64,000 nt of DNA from CAZWLY01 sp964634465 (GCA_964634465.1 CAZWLY010000011.1:69581-133580); one strand, 5' to 3'; shown: positions 17,485-28,960, counted from the stretch's first letter. Made by a program: numbers and translations. The notes: a model not told the origin generated them from the sequence alone.

Positions 17485-18012
17485 TCAGCGGGGCGCCGAG
17501 AGGCGCAGCAGCCTGGCCGACCCGGTCGCCTGGAAGCGGTGGGGATAGGAGGCGTCGAAGCGGACCACGTCGCCTCGCCCCAGACGCCGGTAGCGGCCAT
17601 TGTACTCCAGGCTGACCTGGCCGTCGATGACGAAGTAGCCGTTTATCTCGTGGCGGTGGCGACGGGGGCGGGGCTGGTTCGGCTCCAGGCGGACGAGATC
17701 GACCGCCGTTTCCTCCCCCCACAGGCCCGGCCGGGCGAGGACCGTGGCCTCGACCCCGTCAAAACCCGTCGCCGGCCGCAGATTGGCCGCCTTGACGTGG
17801 CGAATGCTCGGCGGCGGATCAGGGATAAGATCGGACAGCGGCCGGTTGAGTTGGTGGGCGATCTTGACCACCACCGACACCGAGGGGGCCACCTTACCCA
17901 CCTCAATGCGCTGCAAAGCCATGATGCTGACGCCCACCCGGGCGGCCAGGTCCTTGAGCGACAGGCCGACCCGCCGACGTTCGGTCCTGATCTTCTTTCC
18001 CAACTGGACCAT
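17485..18012 (-). CDS. XRE-family regulator with C-terminal cupin domain
   Basis: The 175 residues comprise a helix-turn-helix (about 1-62: LSLKDLAARVGVSIMALQRIEVGKVAPS) and a cupin barrel (about 95-172, with RHRHEINGYFVIDGQVSLEY and GDVVRFDASYPHRF). The clustered histidines and Glu could bind a metal or small acid. Proteins of this build repress or activate catabolic genes. It diverges from cobO, so the 174-base gap could hold operators for both. Its ligand is unknown. AAGGAGG precedes the ATG. Confidence 0.88.
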   Translation of the reverse strand: MVQLGKKIRTERRRVGLSLKDLAARVGVSIMALQRIEVGKVAPSVSVVVKIAHQLNRPLSDLIPDPPPSIRHVKAANLRPATGFDGVEATVLARPGLWGEETAVDLVRLEPNQPRPRRHRHEINGYFVIDGQVSLEYNGRYRRLGRGDVVRFDASYPHRFQATGSARLLRLSAPR

Positions 18013-18186
18013 GCGGCCGCCTCCTTGTCTGTCCGGTCTTCACGTTTGTTTCTATTGTTCGTTATTACAGAATATCATCCGTCCCGGCCGGCGCAACCCC
18101 GACCCGCCGACGCTCGACGATCCATTGCCGTTTTTGCTTGCCCTCGAGCCTGGGCCGGACTAAAACCTCTGGGGAGAGGAGGATCG

Positions 18187-18717
18187 ATGGCCGCCAAGCT
18201 CGGACTGCTTCAGGTTTATACCGGCGACGGCAAGGGCAAGACGACCGCCTCTTTGGGTCTGGCCCTCAGGGCGGTCGGCCGGGGTTTACGGGTCAAGATA
18301 TTCCAATTCATGAAGCCGCCCGACTCGTCGGGCGAGCACTTCAGCGCCAAAAGACTGGCCCCCGAGCTGGAGATCGTCCCCGTCGGCAAGAGAGGCTTCG
18401 TCTTCAAGGACGGACCCTCGGCCGAAGATATCGCCTTGGCCGAGGCCGGTCTTGAAAAAGCCCGGCAAGCGCTGGCTTCGAGCGAAGTGGACCTGGTCAT
18501 CCTGGACGAACTGGACGTGGCCTTGCATCTCGACCTGCTCAAGATCGAGGACGTCTTGGAGGTCATCGACAACCGGCCGGCGGGGGTGGAGTTGGTCGTC
18601 ACCGGCCGGGGCGCGCCCCAGGAGATCATAGACCGGGCCGACCTGGTGACCGAAATGCGCCTGATCAAACACCCCTATCAGGAAGGCATAAAGGCCCGCC
18701 AGGGAATCGAATACTGA
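18187..18717 (+). CDS. cobO: Cob(I)yrinic acid a,c-diamide adenosyltransferase
   Basis: This 176-residue protein of the CobO/BtuR family has the P-loop TGDGKGKTTASLGLALRAVG (from about residue 12), the FQFMKPP strand, and the DLVILDELDVALHLDLL Walker B-like segment. It adenosylates corrinoids from ATP, for cobalamin synthesis or salvage. Start ATG 18187 follows GGGGAGAGGAGG. It is consistent with a corrinoid-dependent lifestyle and with the Ni/Co uptake operon, but no other cob gene is in the window. Confidence 0.93.
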   Translation: MAAKLGLLQVYTGDGKGKTTASLGLALRAVGRGLRVKIFQFMKPPDSSGEHFSAKRLAPELEIVPVGKRGFVFKDGPSAEDIALAEAGLEKARQALASSEVDLVILDELDVALHLDLLKIEDVLEVIDNRPAGVELVVTGRGAPQEIIDRADLVTEMRLIKHPYQEGIKARQGIEY

Positions 18718-18777
18718 ACTCGGCCGCGGGGAGGCCGAAGACCAAAGCCGATAACAGTCTAACTTGTTGAAATTATT

Positions 18778-19614
18778 ATGTCTTTAGACTACTATCAGTT
18801 CGCGCTGGTACAGATGAGGGTCGGCCCGGACAAGGACGACAACCTGGACCGGGCCGGGCGACTGTTGGCCGAGGCGGCCGAAAAGGACATCAGACTGGCC
18901 GTGCTGCCCGAGATGTTCAACTGCCCTTACGAGGTCGAGCGTTTCGCCCAGTTCGCCGAGCCGATACCCGACGGCCGAACCTGTCGCTTCCTGTCTGAAA
19001 CCGCCGCTGAACTGGGCCTCTACCTGGTCGGGGGCTCCATCCCGGAACAAGACGGCTACGAGATCTACAACACCGCCACCCTGTGGAGCCCTAAGGGCGA
19101 ATTGCTCCTGAAGCACCGCAAGGTCCACCTCTTCGACGTGGACATTCCGGGCGGCATCACCTTCCAGGAGTCGGGCTATCTGAGTCCGGGCGACAAGATC
19201 GAGGTGATCGAAACCGAGCTGGGCGTCCTGGGCCTGGGGGTGTGTTACGATCTGCGCTTCCCCGAGCTGTTCAGGTCTTTGGCCCTGGCCGGGGCCGAAC
19301 TGGTCCTCCTGCCCGGCGCGTTCAACACCACCACCGGCCCCTCTCACTGGGAGATACTGATCCGAGCCCGAGCCATAGAGAACACCTTCTTTTTGGCCGC
19401 CTGCGCCTCGGCCCCCCATCCCGAGGTCGATTACCCGACCTGGGGCAACTCCATGGCCGTCGATCCCTACGGCTGGGTGCTGGACTCGGCCGGTCGTCAC
19501 CAGGAGATCGTCTACGCCGCCTTCGACCGCCAGCGCTTGAAACAGGTCCGCCGCGGCCTGCCGGTTCTGTTCCAGCGCCGGCCCGAGGTCTACCGCTGGG
19601 ACTGGGAGGAGTGA
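18778..19614 (+). CDS. Carbon-nitrogen hydrolase (nitrilase/omega-amidase-like)
   Basis: The 278 residues show the nitrilase-superfamily triad: Glu45 in VLPEMFNCP, Lys115 in KHRKVHLFD and Cys156 in GVCYDLRFPELFR. The HLFDVDIPGG segment and C-terminal part (ARAIENTFFLAACASA) resemble omega-amidase/NIT2, which hydrolyses alpha-ketoglutaramate and related omega-amides. Substrate is inferred from resemblance only. It is followed by a DJ-1-family gene 67 bases on. Confidence 0.9.
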   Translation: MSLDYYQFALVQMRVGPDKDDNLDRAGRLLAEAAEKDIRLAVLPEMFNCPYEVERFAQFAEPIPDGRTCRFLSETAAELGLYLVGGSIPEQDGYEIYNTATLWSPKGELLLKHRKVHLFDVDIPGGITFQESGYLSPGDKIEVIETELGVLGLGVCYDLRFPELFRSLALAGAELVLLPGAFNTTTGPSHWEILIRARAIENTFFLAACASAPHPEVDYPTWGNSMAVDPYGWVLDSAGRHQEIVYAAFDRQRLKQVRRGLPVLFQRRPEVYRWDWEE

Positions 19615-19681
19615 ACCGGGCTCGGATCGCCGCCTGGAACGCTTTGTTGAACCCGATCATCGCCGCCGCCAGGTAAGGATA

Positions 19682-20281
19682 ATGGGTGAGCCGAAATACG
19701 TAGCCATCTTGATCTTCGACGACGTGGAGACGCTGGACTTCGCTGGACCGTTCGAGGTCTTCTCTGTCGCCGGCCGGGCCGAGGGCCGGGAGCCGTTCGT
19801 GGTCTACACCGTGGCCCAGACCTTGAGCCTGGTCCAGGCCCGCCGCCAACTGACGATCAAGCCCCGTTTTTCAATCGAGGAGAGTCCCCCGCCGGCGGTG
19901 TTGGTCGTACCGGGCGGCCTGGGCGCCCGCCGGGAGTTGGACAACCCGGTCATCATCGACTGGATCAGGGAAACCGCCGCTCGGGCGGAAGTGGTCATGT
20001 CGGTCTGCACCGGCTCGCTTCTGCTGGGCCGGGCCGGTCTCTTGGACGGGTTGGAAGCGACCACCCACCACCGGGTCCTGGACCTGCTGGGCCGGGTCGC
20101 GCCGGCGGCCAGAATCGTCACCGGCCGCCGCTACACCGACAACGGCCGCATCCTGACTTCGTGCGGCATTTCGGGCGGCCTCGATCTGTCGCTTCACGTG
20201 GTGGCCCGGCTTTTGGGCCGGGAGGAGGCCGAAAAGACGGCCGCCTACATGGAGTACGACTGGCGAGCCGAGCCCTCTTGA
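19682..20281 (+). CDS. DJ-1/PfpI superfamily protein
   Basis: The 199-residue protein has the flavodoxin-like DJ-1 fold markers: YVAILIFDDVETLDFAGPFE at the N-terminus, with a conserved Glu25, and a nucleophile-elbow cysteine Cys109 in MSVCTGSLLLG. The Asp17 and Thr residues around the elbow resemble isonitrile hydratases and AraC-type GATase1 domains rather than the stress protein YajL. The C-terminal DNA-binding half of AraC relatives is absent. Enzymatic role unknown; it is possibly co-transcribed with the nitrilase. Confidence 0.85.
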   Translation: MGEPKYVAILIFDDVETLDFAGPFEVFSVAGRAEGREPFVVYTVAQTLSLVQARRQLTIKPRFSIEESPPPAVLVVPGGLGARRELDNPVIIDWIRETAARAEVVMSVCTGSLLLGRAGLLDGLEATTHHRVLDLLGRVAPAARIVTGRRYTDNGRILTSCGISGGLDLSLHVVARLLGREEAEKTAAYMEYDWRAEPS

Positions 20282-20523
20282 GCCGGATATCGCCGGGCGA
20301 TTCCTCTCCAGCGTCCCAGAATCAGCCTCAAGCGGCCGTCCGGGCCAAGGCCCTCCGCTCCAAAGGGGCGGCGGCCTGAAACGGCGCGGCGGCCGGGCCT
20401 CTGGCCGAGGCGGTGTCCGGAAGGAACAAGCGGCTTGCCCGCGGCCGTCTTTCGTGGCATGCTACCTGGGTCTTTCACGAACAAACGAACAAACCCCGCC
20501 GACTTGGAGACTGGAGTTCACCT

Positions 20524-20937
20524 ATGTCGCCTTTCTGGCCCATCGACCACACCGCCGACGTGGGACTGCGCGTCCGGGGCCGGGACCTGGGCGAACTTCT
20601 GACCGAGGCGGCCAAGGGCTTGGTCCTGCTCCTGGTCCATGAGTTCGTGGTTCAGCCCCGGCTGTGGCGGGAGATCGAAATCCAGGCCCCGGACCGAGAG
20701 ATCCTGTTGGTCGATTTCCTGTCCGAGATTCTGTCCCTGGCCGTAGTCGAAGGGCTGATCGTGGTCAAGGTCGAGCCGGTCTCGGTGTCCGAGACCGAGG
20801 TCAAGGCCAAGGTGGGTCTCGTTCCTTTGGAGAAGAAACAGCGCCTGACCCAAGAGATAAAGGCGATCACCTACCACGGTCTTAAGGTCACCGAGATCGA
20901 CGACGGTCTGGAGGCGACGGTGATCATGGACGTCTGA
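20524..20937 (+). CDS. Archease-family protein
   Basis: This 137-residue protein has the archease metal-site signature PIDHTADVGLRVRG at the N-terminus and the C-terminal ATVIMDV. Archease activates the RNA ligase RtcB and modulates tRNA methyltransferases. No rtcB is nearby. ATG 20524 follows GGAG and matches the family start; a 37-residue upstream extension was rejected. The 242 bases before it contain no other gene. Confidence 0.9.
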   Translation: MSPFWPIDHTADVGLRVRGRDLGELLTEAAKGLVLLLVHEFVVQPRLWREIEIQAPDREILLVDFLSEILSLAVVEGLIVVKVEPVSVSETEVKAKVGLVPLEKKQRLTQEIKAITYHGLKVTEIDDGLEATVIMDV

Positions 20938-21066
20938 GCCGCTTCTCTCGCCGGCCGCCATCGGGCCGCGTCTCGGAAGCCCCGGGTCGGCTCGTTCAAG
21001 GGCTCCTCATAACAAATGGAACTCCGTTTATGGGGCGCGCCAACAAGGTAGGCGTCTCAAGGAATC

Positions 21067-21093
21067 GGGGGCGCCGGCCAAGCCGACGCCCCC
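21067..21093. terminator. Stem-loop between convergent archease and htrA genes
   Basis: GGGGGCG (21067-21073) pairs with CGCCCCC (21087-21093), extended inside by CGGC/GCCG. No T tract follows on either side, so termination efficiency is doubtful, but the position between two convergent genes fits. Confidence 0.5.
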
Positions 21094-21126
21094 TCTCTAG
21101 GCAGGCGGGTTTGTTCGTCTTTCGGC

Positions 21127-22566
21127 CTACTCACCCCACTTGAGCGGGATGTAGAGGCTGGTCGAGCCGCGCCGGATCAGGAGCAAGAGGGGCTTTTTCC
21201 GATCGGCCTTCTTGACCAGCTTGACGAACTGCTTGACGTTCTCGACCGCTTTGCGGTTGACCTCGAGGATGACATCGCCCCGACGCAGGCCGGCCGCGGC
21301 GGCCGGGCCGTCCGAGCTGACGCCGGTGATGACCACTCCCTCGGTCTTCTTGAGGCCCAGGCTCTCGGCCAAATCCGGGGTGATGTCTTGGACCCTGAGC
21401 CCCAGCTTGGGCGCCTGGCCGGTCTCTTCGTCCGGCCCGCCGGCTCTGGCCTGAACCTCGCGCTCCTTCATCTCGCCCAGCGTGACTCCGATCGTTTTGA
21501 TGTCGCCGTCGCGGAAGATCTTGACCTTGGCCTTGGAGCCGACCGGCTGGGTGGCGACCAGTTTGGGCAGGTCATTGAAGTCGCCGACCTTTCTTCCGTT
21601 GAACTCCAGGATGATGTCACCCTGGCGAAGCCCGGCCTTCTCTGCGGCCGAGCCCGGCCTGACCTGGGCGATAAGCGCCCCCTCGGCCTTCTTGAGACCG
21701 AAGGATTCGGCGATCTCCTTGGTCACCGGCTGGATGACCACACCCAGCTCGGCCCGGATGACCCGGCCGTGATCGACGATCTGGCCGACGATGTTCTTGA
21801 CCAGGTTGATCGGCACGGCGAAGCCGATGCCCTGGCCCCGGGCGATGATGGCGGTGTTGATGCCGACCACCTCGCCCCTGAAGTCGATCAACGGCCCGCC
21901 GGAGTTGCCGGGATTGATCGAGGCGTCGGTCTGGATGAAGTCGTCATAGGGGCCGGCGCCGATGGTCCGACCCTTGGCCGAGACGATGCCGGTGGTCACG
22001 GTGTGGCCCAGGCCGAAGGGGTTGCCGATGGCCATGACCCACTCGCCGACCTTGAGCTTGTCCGAGTCGCCCAGGACGACGTAGGGCAGGTCGTCGGCCT
22101 CGATTTTGATCAGGGCGATGTCGGTCTTGGGATCGGCGCCGATGACCTTGGCCTCGAACTGGCGCTTGTCCAAGAGCCGAACCACGATCTTCTCCGCGCC
22201 CTCGACGACGTGGTTGTTGGTGATGATGTAACCCTCTTCGTCGATGATGAAGCCCGAGCCCTGGCCCTGGCGGCGTTGCTTGTGTTCGGGAATCCGGCCG
22301 AAGAAGCGCTCAAAGAAGTCGCGAAAATCCTTGGGCACGTTGGGGGGCAGGCCGCCGGTCTGGCCCCCGAAGGTGACCGTGGCTTCGGTGTCGATGTTGA
22401 CCACGGCCGGCTTTATCTTCTCCGCCAGGTGGGCGATGGTCATCGAGTCGATGGACACGGGACCGTTTTTGTGGCTGCCCTCGGTCCAGACCTTGGCCGA
22501 GGCTGGCGCGATCAGGAGACCAATGAGAACCGCGGTCAGCGCCAATACCTTGACAAACCTGTTCAT
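21127..22566 (-). CDS. degP: Periplasmic serine protease of the HtrA/DegP family
   Basis: The 479 residues comprise a signal peptide (about 1-24, ending PASAK), a trypsin-like domain with His119 (TNNHV), Asp149 (PKTDIAL) and Ser222 (NPGNSGGPL), and two PDZ domains (about 275-365 and 390-475). This is the DegP/DegQ layout for periplasmic quality control. The Gln/Arg-rich loop near residue 98 (KQRRQGQG) is the shortened LA loop usual in DegQ/MucD forms. ATG 22566 has GGAGG upstream and overlaps the stop of the HD gene as ATGA; 11 extra N-terminal residues were rejected. Confidence 0.95.
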   Translation of the reverse strand: MNRFVKVLALTAVLIGLLIAPASAKVWTEGSHKNGPVSIDSMTIAHLAEKIKPAVVNIDTEATVTFGGQTGGLPPNVPKDFRDFFERFFGRIPEHKQRRQGQGSGFIIDEEGYIITNNHVVEGAEKIVVRLLDKRQFEAKVIGADPKTDIALIKIEADDLPYVVLGDSDKLKVGEWVMAIGNPFGLGHTVTTGIVSAKGRTIGAGPYDDFIQTDASINPGNSGGPLIDFRGEVVGINTAIIARGQGIGFAVPINLVKNIVGQIVDHGRVIRAELGVVIQPVTKEIAESFGLKKAEGALIAQVRPGSAAEKAGLRQGDIILEFNGRKVGDFNDLPKLVATQPVGSKAKVKIFRDGDIKTIGVTLGEMKEREVQARAGGPDEETGQAPKLGLRVQDITPDLAESLGLKKTEGVVITGVSSDGPAAAAGLRRGDVILEVNRKAVENVKQFVKLVKKADRKKPLLLLIRRGSTSLYIPLKWGE

Positions 22567-23150
22567 TTTACCCTCCGGTTGAAAGCCCCCTCCACCCACC
22601 AGCTATCGCCGTCGTCGAACCACCACTCCGTCCAGTCGCATTCCTGAGCCTTGTCGGCCAGGGCCTTGGCCTGGGGGGTGAGGAGTCTTTTTTTCGCGGC
22701 ATCAATCCATTTGGGTGCATAAGGATTACCCAGGTCTTGATGCTCCCGCAATTCAAAGATCAAGTCCAACTGGTCGGCATCACGGGCCAATTTGGCCTCT
22801 TCCGTCCTCAGTTCCTCAAACTCGTCTTTGAATTCTGCAAGCTCCGGACCAAAGGGCAGGCCGTCGGTCTGGTCGGCGGTGACCCGCTCCTCGTCGCAGG
22901 AGACATAGCGCCGGTAGACGTAGTTGTGGTCGCCGGTTCGCGTCTCGGCCACGTCGTGGATGAGGGCCAGGGCGACCGTCCGCCAGACGTCCACCCCGCC
23001 GTGGAGCTTGGCCAGAATGTAGGCGATCATGGCCGTGCGATAGGAGTGGGCGGCCACGCTCTCCGCGCCCCGGCCCAAGAACTGGTAACCGGTGCGGGGC
23101 GTCTTTTTCAGCATGCCCAACTCGAAGATGAACCTGGCTATCCGTTCCAT
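22563..23150 (-). CDS. HD-domain phosphohydrolase (YfbR/HDDC2-like)
   Basis: This is a 195-residue HD hydrolase. Metal ligands are visible in VAAHSYRTA, LIHDVAE and the later RDADQLDLI. This set is typical of YfbR/HDDC2 5'-deoxynucleotidases, which dephosphorylate dNMPs. Start ATG 23150 gives MERIARFIFELG, the usual beginning; a 12-residue extension is possible. The gene is translationally coupled to degP, an unusual pairing that may reflect only shared transcription. Confidence 0.85.
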   Translation of the reverse strand: MERIARFIFELGMLKKTPRTGYQFLGRGAESVAAHSYRTAMIAYILAKLHGGVDVWRTVALALIHDVAETRTGDHNYVYRRYVSCDEERVTADQTDGLPFGPELAEFKDEFEELRTEEAKLARDADQLDLIFELREHQDLGNPYAPKWIDAAKKRLLTPQAKALADKAQECDWTEWWFDDGDSWWVEGAFNRRVK

Positions 23151-23455
23151 GTGGATGAATATAGGTCGTGGGCGGGTGGGGGTCAAGGAGATGCAACCAT
23201 CGATCGGCCTTTCCTTTTGATCGCCTCCCGAGTAAAATGGCGATCGCCGGTTACGTTTCGCTCGGCTGGGCGGCGAGGCCGAGTCGGCGCCGTGGGGTCG
23301 AGGACGATCTCGCGGCCGTCTGTCAGACGCCGAAAAGGGACTTAACGGGCGAGGAACGGACGCTCTTCGAAGCGCCGAACGGGTCCTTGCGTCGGGCCGA
23401 ACCGAGTGCCGGCCAAGACTGGTCTTTTCGACACCGCCATGATAAGCCTGCCGGA

Positions 23456-25339
<1,884 letters not shown>

Positions 25340-25431
25340 ACCGCCCTTTCGGCTTCATCCCGGACGTAAGCTTCGTCTTCGAGAAAATCCGGACCGAGCA
25401 AGAGGCCGGCCGATCAGCCCCCGGGCCGCCG

Positions 25432-27153
25432 TCAGTCCTTGAGCTTGGTCACGTCGCCGCTGGGCAGGCCCAGTTCCATCGCCCGTAAGACCCGGCGAAG
25501 AATCTTGCCGGTGCCGGTCTTGGGCAGTTCGTCGAGGAAGGCGACCTCGGTCAGCGGCACCTCGGCCGACAGGTTGGCCCTGACAAAAGCCTTGATCTCC
25601 AGGCCGAGCCGGGTCGAGGGGGTGACGGTCTTGTCCACGGTGACAAAGGCCTTGACCTTGGGCTGGCCCTCGCCTTGGTGGAGGGCGATGACCGCCGCCT
25701 CGGCCACGGCCGGATGCTGGCCGATGACCCGCTCGATCTCATAGGGCCCGACAAAAGTGTCGCCGACCTTGATCAGGTCGTCGGACCGGCCCTGGTGGAA
25801 GAAGTAACCGTCCTCGTCTTTCACGGCCACATCGCCGGTCAGGAACCAACCCTCCAGCCGGAAATACTCCTGGTAGCGGGGCTCATCACGCCAGACGCCG
25901 ACCATCATCGCCGGCCAGGTCGGCCTCAGGGCCAACTGGCCCAGGGCCATGACCGGCAGGGGCCGCCCGTCATCATCGATAACGGCCGCTTCAACGCCGG
26001 GCGCGGGCTTGCCCATCGAGCCGGGCTTGGTGTCCAGGGAGGGAAAGTTGGCCAGGCAGATCATGCCCGTCTCGGTCATCCACCAGGTATCGTGGGGAAT
26101 CCTCCCCAGGTTGGTCTTGACCCAGTAATAGAGCTCCGGCGAGAGCGAGGCCCCGACCGTGGCGACGTGCTTGAGGTGGCTCAAATCGTAGCGCTTGGGC
26201 AGGTCGGTCCCGGCGGCCATCAACCCCCGGATGGTCCTGGGCGTGGTGTACCAGGTCGAGACCTTGTGCTTCTCCAGGGTGAGGTACCAACTCGAGGCCG
26301 AGAAGGGGTCGCCCTGGACAACGGAGGTCGCGCCGATGAGCCACGGCCCGAAGGAGGAGTAGACCGCGCCGGTCACCCAGCTCGGGTCGGCGTCGGTCCA
26401 CAGCACCGTCCCCGGCTCAAGATCGAGCACCCAGCGGGCGGTGGCCAAATGGCCGACCATGTCCCGGTGGGCGTGGATGATGCCTTTGGGCGGTCCGGTG
26501 GAGCCGGAGGTGTAGAGCAGATAGAGCGGCGTCTCCGGTTCGAGCCAGACCGGCTCGCGCTCGGCCGGCAGGCCGGCCGGGGCGTCGCCGACGACGATCT
26601 CCTTGCGGCTCAGGTTCGGGGCCGGGCCGTCGAGTAAAAAGACGTGTTCCAGCTCGTCCAGACACTCATCCGGCAGCCGCTCGGCCAGGTCGGGGGTAGT
26701 CAGGACGCCCTTCGGCCTGGCGTTCTTCAACCGAAACTCCAGATCGTCGTAGGACAGACCGGCGAAGAGCGGCGAAAAGATGACCCCCAACCGGACCGAG
26801 GCCAACAGGGCGAAGAAGGTCTCCGGGCAGGGCGGCAGGAAGATGAACAGCCGATCGCCCGGCCGATAGCCGTGTTGCGAAAAGAAGTTGGCCCATTGGC
26901 AGGAGAGGGCATGGAGCTTCTGGTAGGTGTAGGTCGCAGACCGGGCGGCCGAGTCGAAGATCAAGGCCGGTCGGTCGGCGGCTTCGGCGTCCGCGGCCCA
27001 GCGATCGACGGCCTGATGGACGATGTTGACCCGACCCGGCTCGGGCCAATCGAACTCGGCTTCGAGCTCTTGCCAGTCGAAGTCACGGTAGGTCTGATCG
27101 TAATTCTTGAGGTTGGCCGCCGGATCGGCGGCCGGAATCCTGGCCTTGATCAT
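25432..27153 (-). CDS. acsA: Acetyl-CoA synthetase of the Bacillus AcsA type
   Basis: This 573-residue AMP-forming acyl-CoA ligase has YTSGSTGPPKG (214-224) and DTWWMTETG. The C-terminal PKTGTGKILRR places catalytic Lys550 almost exactly where AcuA acetylates Bacillus subtilis AcsA (Lys549 of 572). It converts acetate (or propionate), ATP and CoA to acyl-CoA. It is the last gene of acs-GNAT-deacetylase-acsA on the minus strand. It is 117 bases from the deacetylase; an AT-rich block with TATTAT on the minus strand there could be its own promoter. Confidence 0.9.
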   Translation of the reverse strand: MIKARIPAADPAANLKNYDQTYRDFDWQELEAEFDWPEPGRVNIVHQAVDRWAADAEAADRPALIFDSAARSATYTYQKLHALSCQWANFFSQHGYRPGDRLFIFLPPCPETFFALLASVRLGVIFSPLFAGLSYDDLEFRLKNARPKGVLTTPDLAERLPDECLDELEHVFLLDGPAPNLSRKEIVVGDAPAGLPAEREPVWLEPETPLYLLYTSGSTGPPKGIIHAHRDMVGHLATARWVLDLEPGTVLWTDADPSWVTGAVYSSFGPWLIGATSVVQGDPFSASSWYLTLEKHKVSTWYTTPRTIRGLMAAGTDLPKRYDLSHLKHVATVGASLSPELYYWVKTNLGRIPHDTWWMTETGMICLANFPSLDTKPGSMGKPAPGVEAAVIDDDGRPLPVMALGQLALRPTWPAMMVGVWRDEPRYQEYFRLEGWFLTGDVAVKDEDGYFFHQGRSDDLIKVGDTFVGPYEIERVIGQHPAVAEAAVIALHQGEGQPKVKAFVTVDKTVTPSTRLGLEIKAFVRANLSAEVPLTEVAFLDELPKTGTGKILRRVLRAMELGLPSGDVTKLKD

Positions 27154-27270
27154 GCTTTATCCCTTGATCCACGGCTGGTTCGACGGACCGGAAACACCAC
27201 TATAATACAATTCCACCCCGCCGGATATGAAACGATTTCGGCAAAAACAGGCCGGGAAAGACGGAAGAGG

Positions 27271-28329
27271 TCAGTCTGGAGGGAGCGGGCAACCGGCCCA
27301 GACGCCGAAGTCGGCGTGGATCAGCCGGGCCCGCTCGGCCAGCCGGGCGCCCAAATCGGTGATCGGCGCCGGCGACTCGGCCCCCCGCCGCCAACCGGTC
27401 AGGGCCTTAAGCACCTCCCTGACCGAATCGGCCGTCGCCCGGGGGTTGTAGCCGCCCTCCAGGGCCAGAAGCAGCGGCGGATCGCCCGCCTCGGCGGCCA
27501 GGTCGAGAATCAGCGTCGTCAGGCGGCCAAAGGCCGCTTCGGTCAGATTCAGCCGGCCGAGGGGGTCTTGGCGGTGGGCGTCGAAGCCGGCGGCGATCAT
27601 GATCATCTCGGGCCGGTAGGCGCGCACGATCGGCCCCAAGACCTCCCGGTAAAGATGGAGGATATCCGGGTCTTCGGTCTGGTTGGGCAGCGGCAGATTG
27701 ACCGTGTAGCCCCGGCCCTTTCCCCGCCCGACCTCTTCCCACTCGCCGCTGTAAGGGTAGAGGTTCAAGGAGTGGGACGAGAGATAGACGACCCGGTCGC
27801 TGTCGTAGAACAACTCCTGGATGGCGTTGCCGTGATGGACGTCCCAATCGACGATCAGGATGCGCCTCAGGCCGTAGTTTTCAATGGCGTAGCTGGCGGC
27901 TATTCCCAGGTTGTTGAAGATGCAAAATCCGGCCGCGGTTTCCCTGAGGGCGTGGTGGCCCGGCGGCCGAACCAGGGCGAAAACCACCTGGAGGCGAGCG
28001 TCGAGAAGGGCCTCGACGGCCTTGATGCAGCCGCCGGCGGCCAGCCAGGCGGCCAGGTAGGTTTTGGCGCTGGCCAGGGTGTCCGGAGCCAGGTTGGTCA
28101 CCTCCCGCTCCGAGGTGGCCAGGATCTTCTTGATGTAGGCCGGGGTGTGGACCAGTTCCAGTTGCTCCAGGGTGGCCGGCTCGGGCTCGATCGTAATCAG
28201 GCCTTGGCTGAACTCGTCGTCCAGCAGGCGATGGATCGCCTCCAACCGTTCGGGTCGCTCGGGATGGACCAGCCCCGGTTTGTGCTCCAGATAGCGCGCA
28301 TCTCTGACGATGCCGACTTTAAGAGACAT
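27271..28329 (-). CDS. acuC: Class I/II histone-deacetylase-like lysine deacetylase (AcuC-like)
   Basis: The 352 residues carry all zinc-deacetylase motifs: RPPGHHA (tandem His), DWDVHHGN (Asp and His ligands), AAGFDAHRQDPLG (second Asp ligand) and LEGGYN with a preceding active-site region. Such enzymes remove acetyl groups from lysines or polyamines. Here it overlaps a GNAT gene by 11 bases and lies between two acetyl-CoA synthetases, which argues strongly for an AcuC role: reactivating acetylated AMP-forming ligases. The alternative of acetylpolyamine amidohydrolase cannot be excluded, since a polyamine importer is also encoded in this window. Confidence 0.88.
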   Translation of the reverse strand: MSLKVGIVRDARYLEHKPGLVHPERPERLEAIHRLLDDEFSQGLITIEPEPATLEQLELVHTPAYIKKILATSEREVTNLAPDTLASAKTYLAAWLAAGGCIKAVEALLDARLQVVFALVRPPGHHALRETAAGFCIFNNLGIAASYAIENYGLRRILIVDWDVHHGNAIQELFYDSDRVVYLSSHSLNLYPYSGEWEEVGRGKGRGYTVNLPLPNQTEDPDILHLYREVLGPIVRAYRPEMIMIAAGFDAHRQDPLGRLNLTEAAFGRLTTLILDLAAEAGDPPLLLALEGGYNPRATADSVREVLKALTGWRRGAESPAPITDLGARLAERARLIHADFGVWAGCPLPPD

Positions 28330-28825
28330 TCCCCGGCGTCAATTTGAGAATCATGGTCCGTTCCTTGTCGCACTCGTCGCAGAACTCGAAGCCGAACTTC
28401 TTATACAGGGCAATGGCCCGGAAGTTGAACGCTTCGACCGTGAGCCAGATGCCGGCCAGCCCCAACGCCCGGGCCTTCTCGACGGCCATCCGGGTCAGCT
28501 CGGCGCCCAGGCCTCGATTGCGGTACTCCTGGCTGACGAAAATGAGAAACTCGGCGTCGCCGCGGGCCAAGTCCGGAATCAGACAGGCGTGGCCGACCAC
28601 CCTCTCGCCGCACCAGGCGAGAAAGTTTTCGCCCTGGGCGCAGAGCCGATCGACCCACTCCCGCCGGGTCTCGGCCAGGGTGGGCGGCAGCCCCTGACTG
28701 ACCCCCTTCGGGGTGAAGCACTCGTACATCTCGACCAGTGCGGCCCGGTCCTTCTCGGTGCAGGCGGCCACCTCGAAGGGCGAGCCCCGCTTGTCGAGGC
28801 AGGTGCAAACGATCACTTCGTCCAT
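28319..28825 (-). CDS. GNAT N-acetyltransferase, probable AcuA-like protein acetyltransferase
   Basis: This is a single-domain GNAT of 168 residues with the acetyl-CoA loop EYRNRGLGAELTRMAVEKA (R/Q-x-x-G-x-G/A) and the C-terminal NFRAIALYKKFGFEF segment. It overlaps the deacetylase start. In Bacillus the pair AcuA/AcuC toggles AcsA by acetylating the catalytic lysine. Here the neighbours are two Acs-type ligases, so the same role is inferred. The sequence alone would also fit a small-molecule acetyltransferase. It has four cysteines in the N-terminal third, CTCLD among them. Confidence 0.8.
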   Translation of the reverse strand: MDEVIVCTCLDKRGSPFEVAACTEKDRAALVEMYECFTPKGVSQGLPPTLAETRREWVDRLCAQGENFLAWCGERVVGHACLIPDLARGDAEFLIFVSQEYRNRGLGAELTRMAVEKARALGLAGIWLTVEAFNFRAIALYKKFGFEFCDECDKERTMILKLTPGNVS

Positions 28826-28925
28826 CGGCCGCCCCCTTGGTCCCAGTCGGCCGCCCGGCGACCCGCCGTGAGTCCAGCCGGCGACGGCGCTACGAGCGAG
28901 CCGGAAAGGCTGAGGGACGTCAGGC

Positions 28926-28960
28926 CCGGCGGCCCAAAAGGACGACTTGCGGGCCGCCGG
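28926..28960 (-). other. Stem-loop between acs and the GNAT gene
   Basis: CCGGCGGCCC (28926-28935) and GGGCCGCCGG (28951-28960) form a perfect 10-bp stem with a 15-base loop in the 189-base acs-GNAT gap. No T tract follows in the direction of transcription. It may reduce read-through or stabilise the acs messenger. Confidence 0.4.
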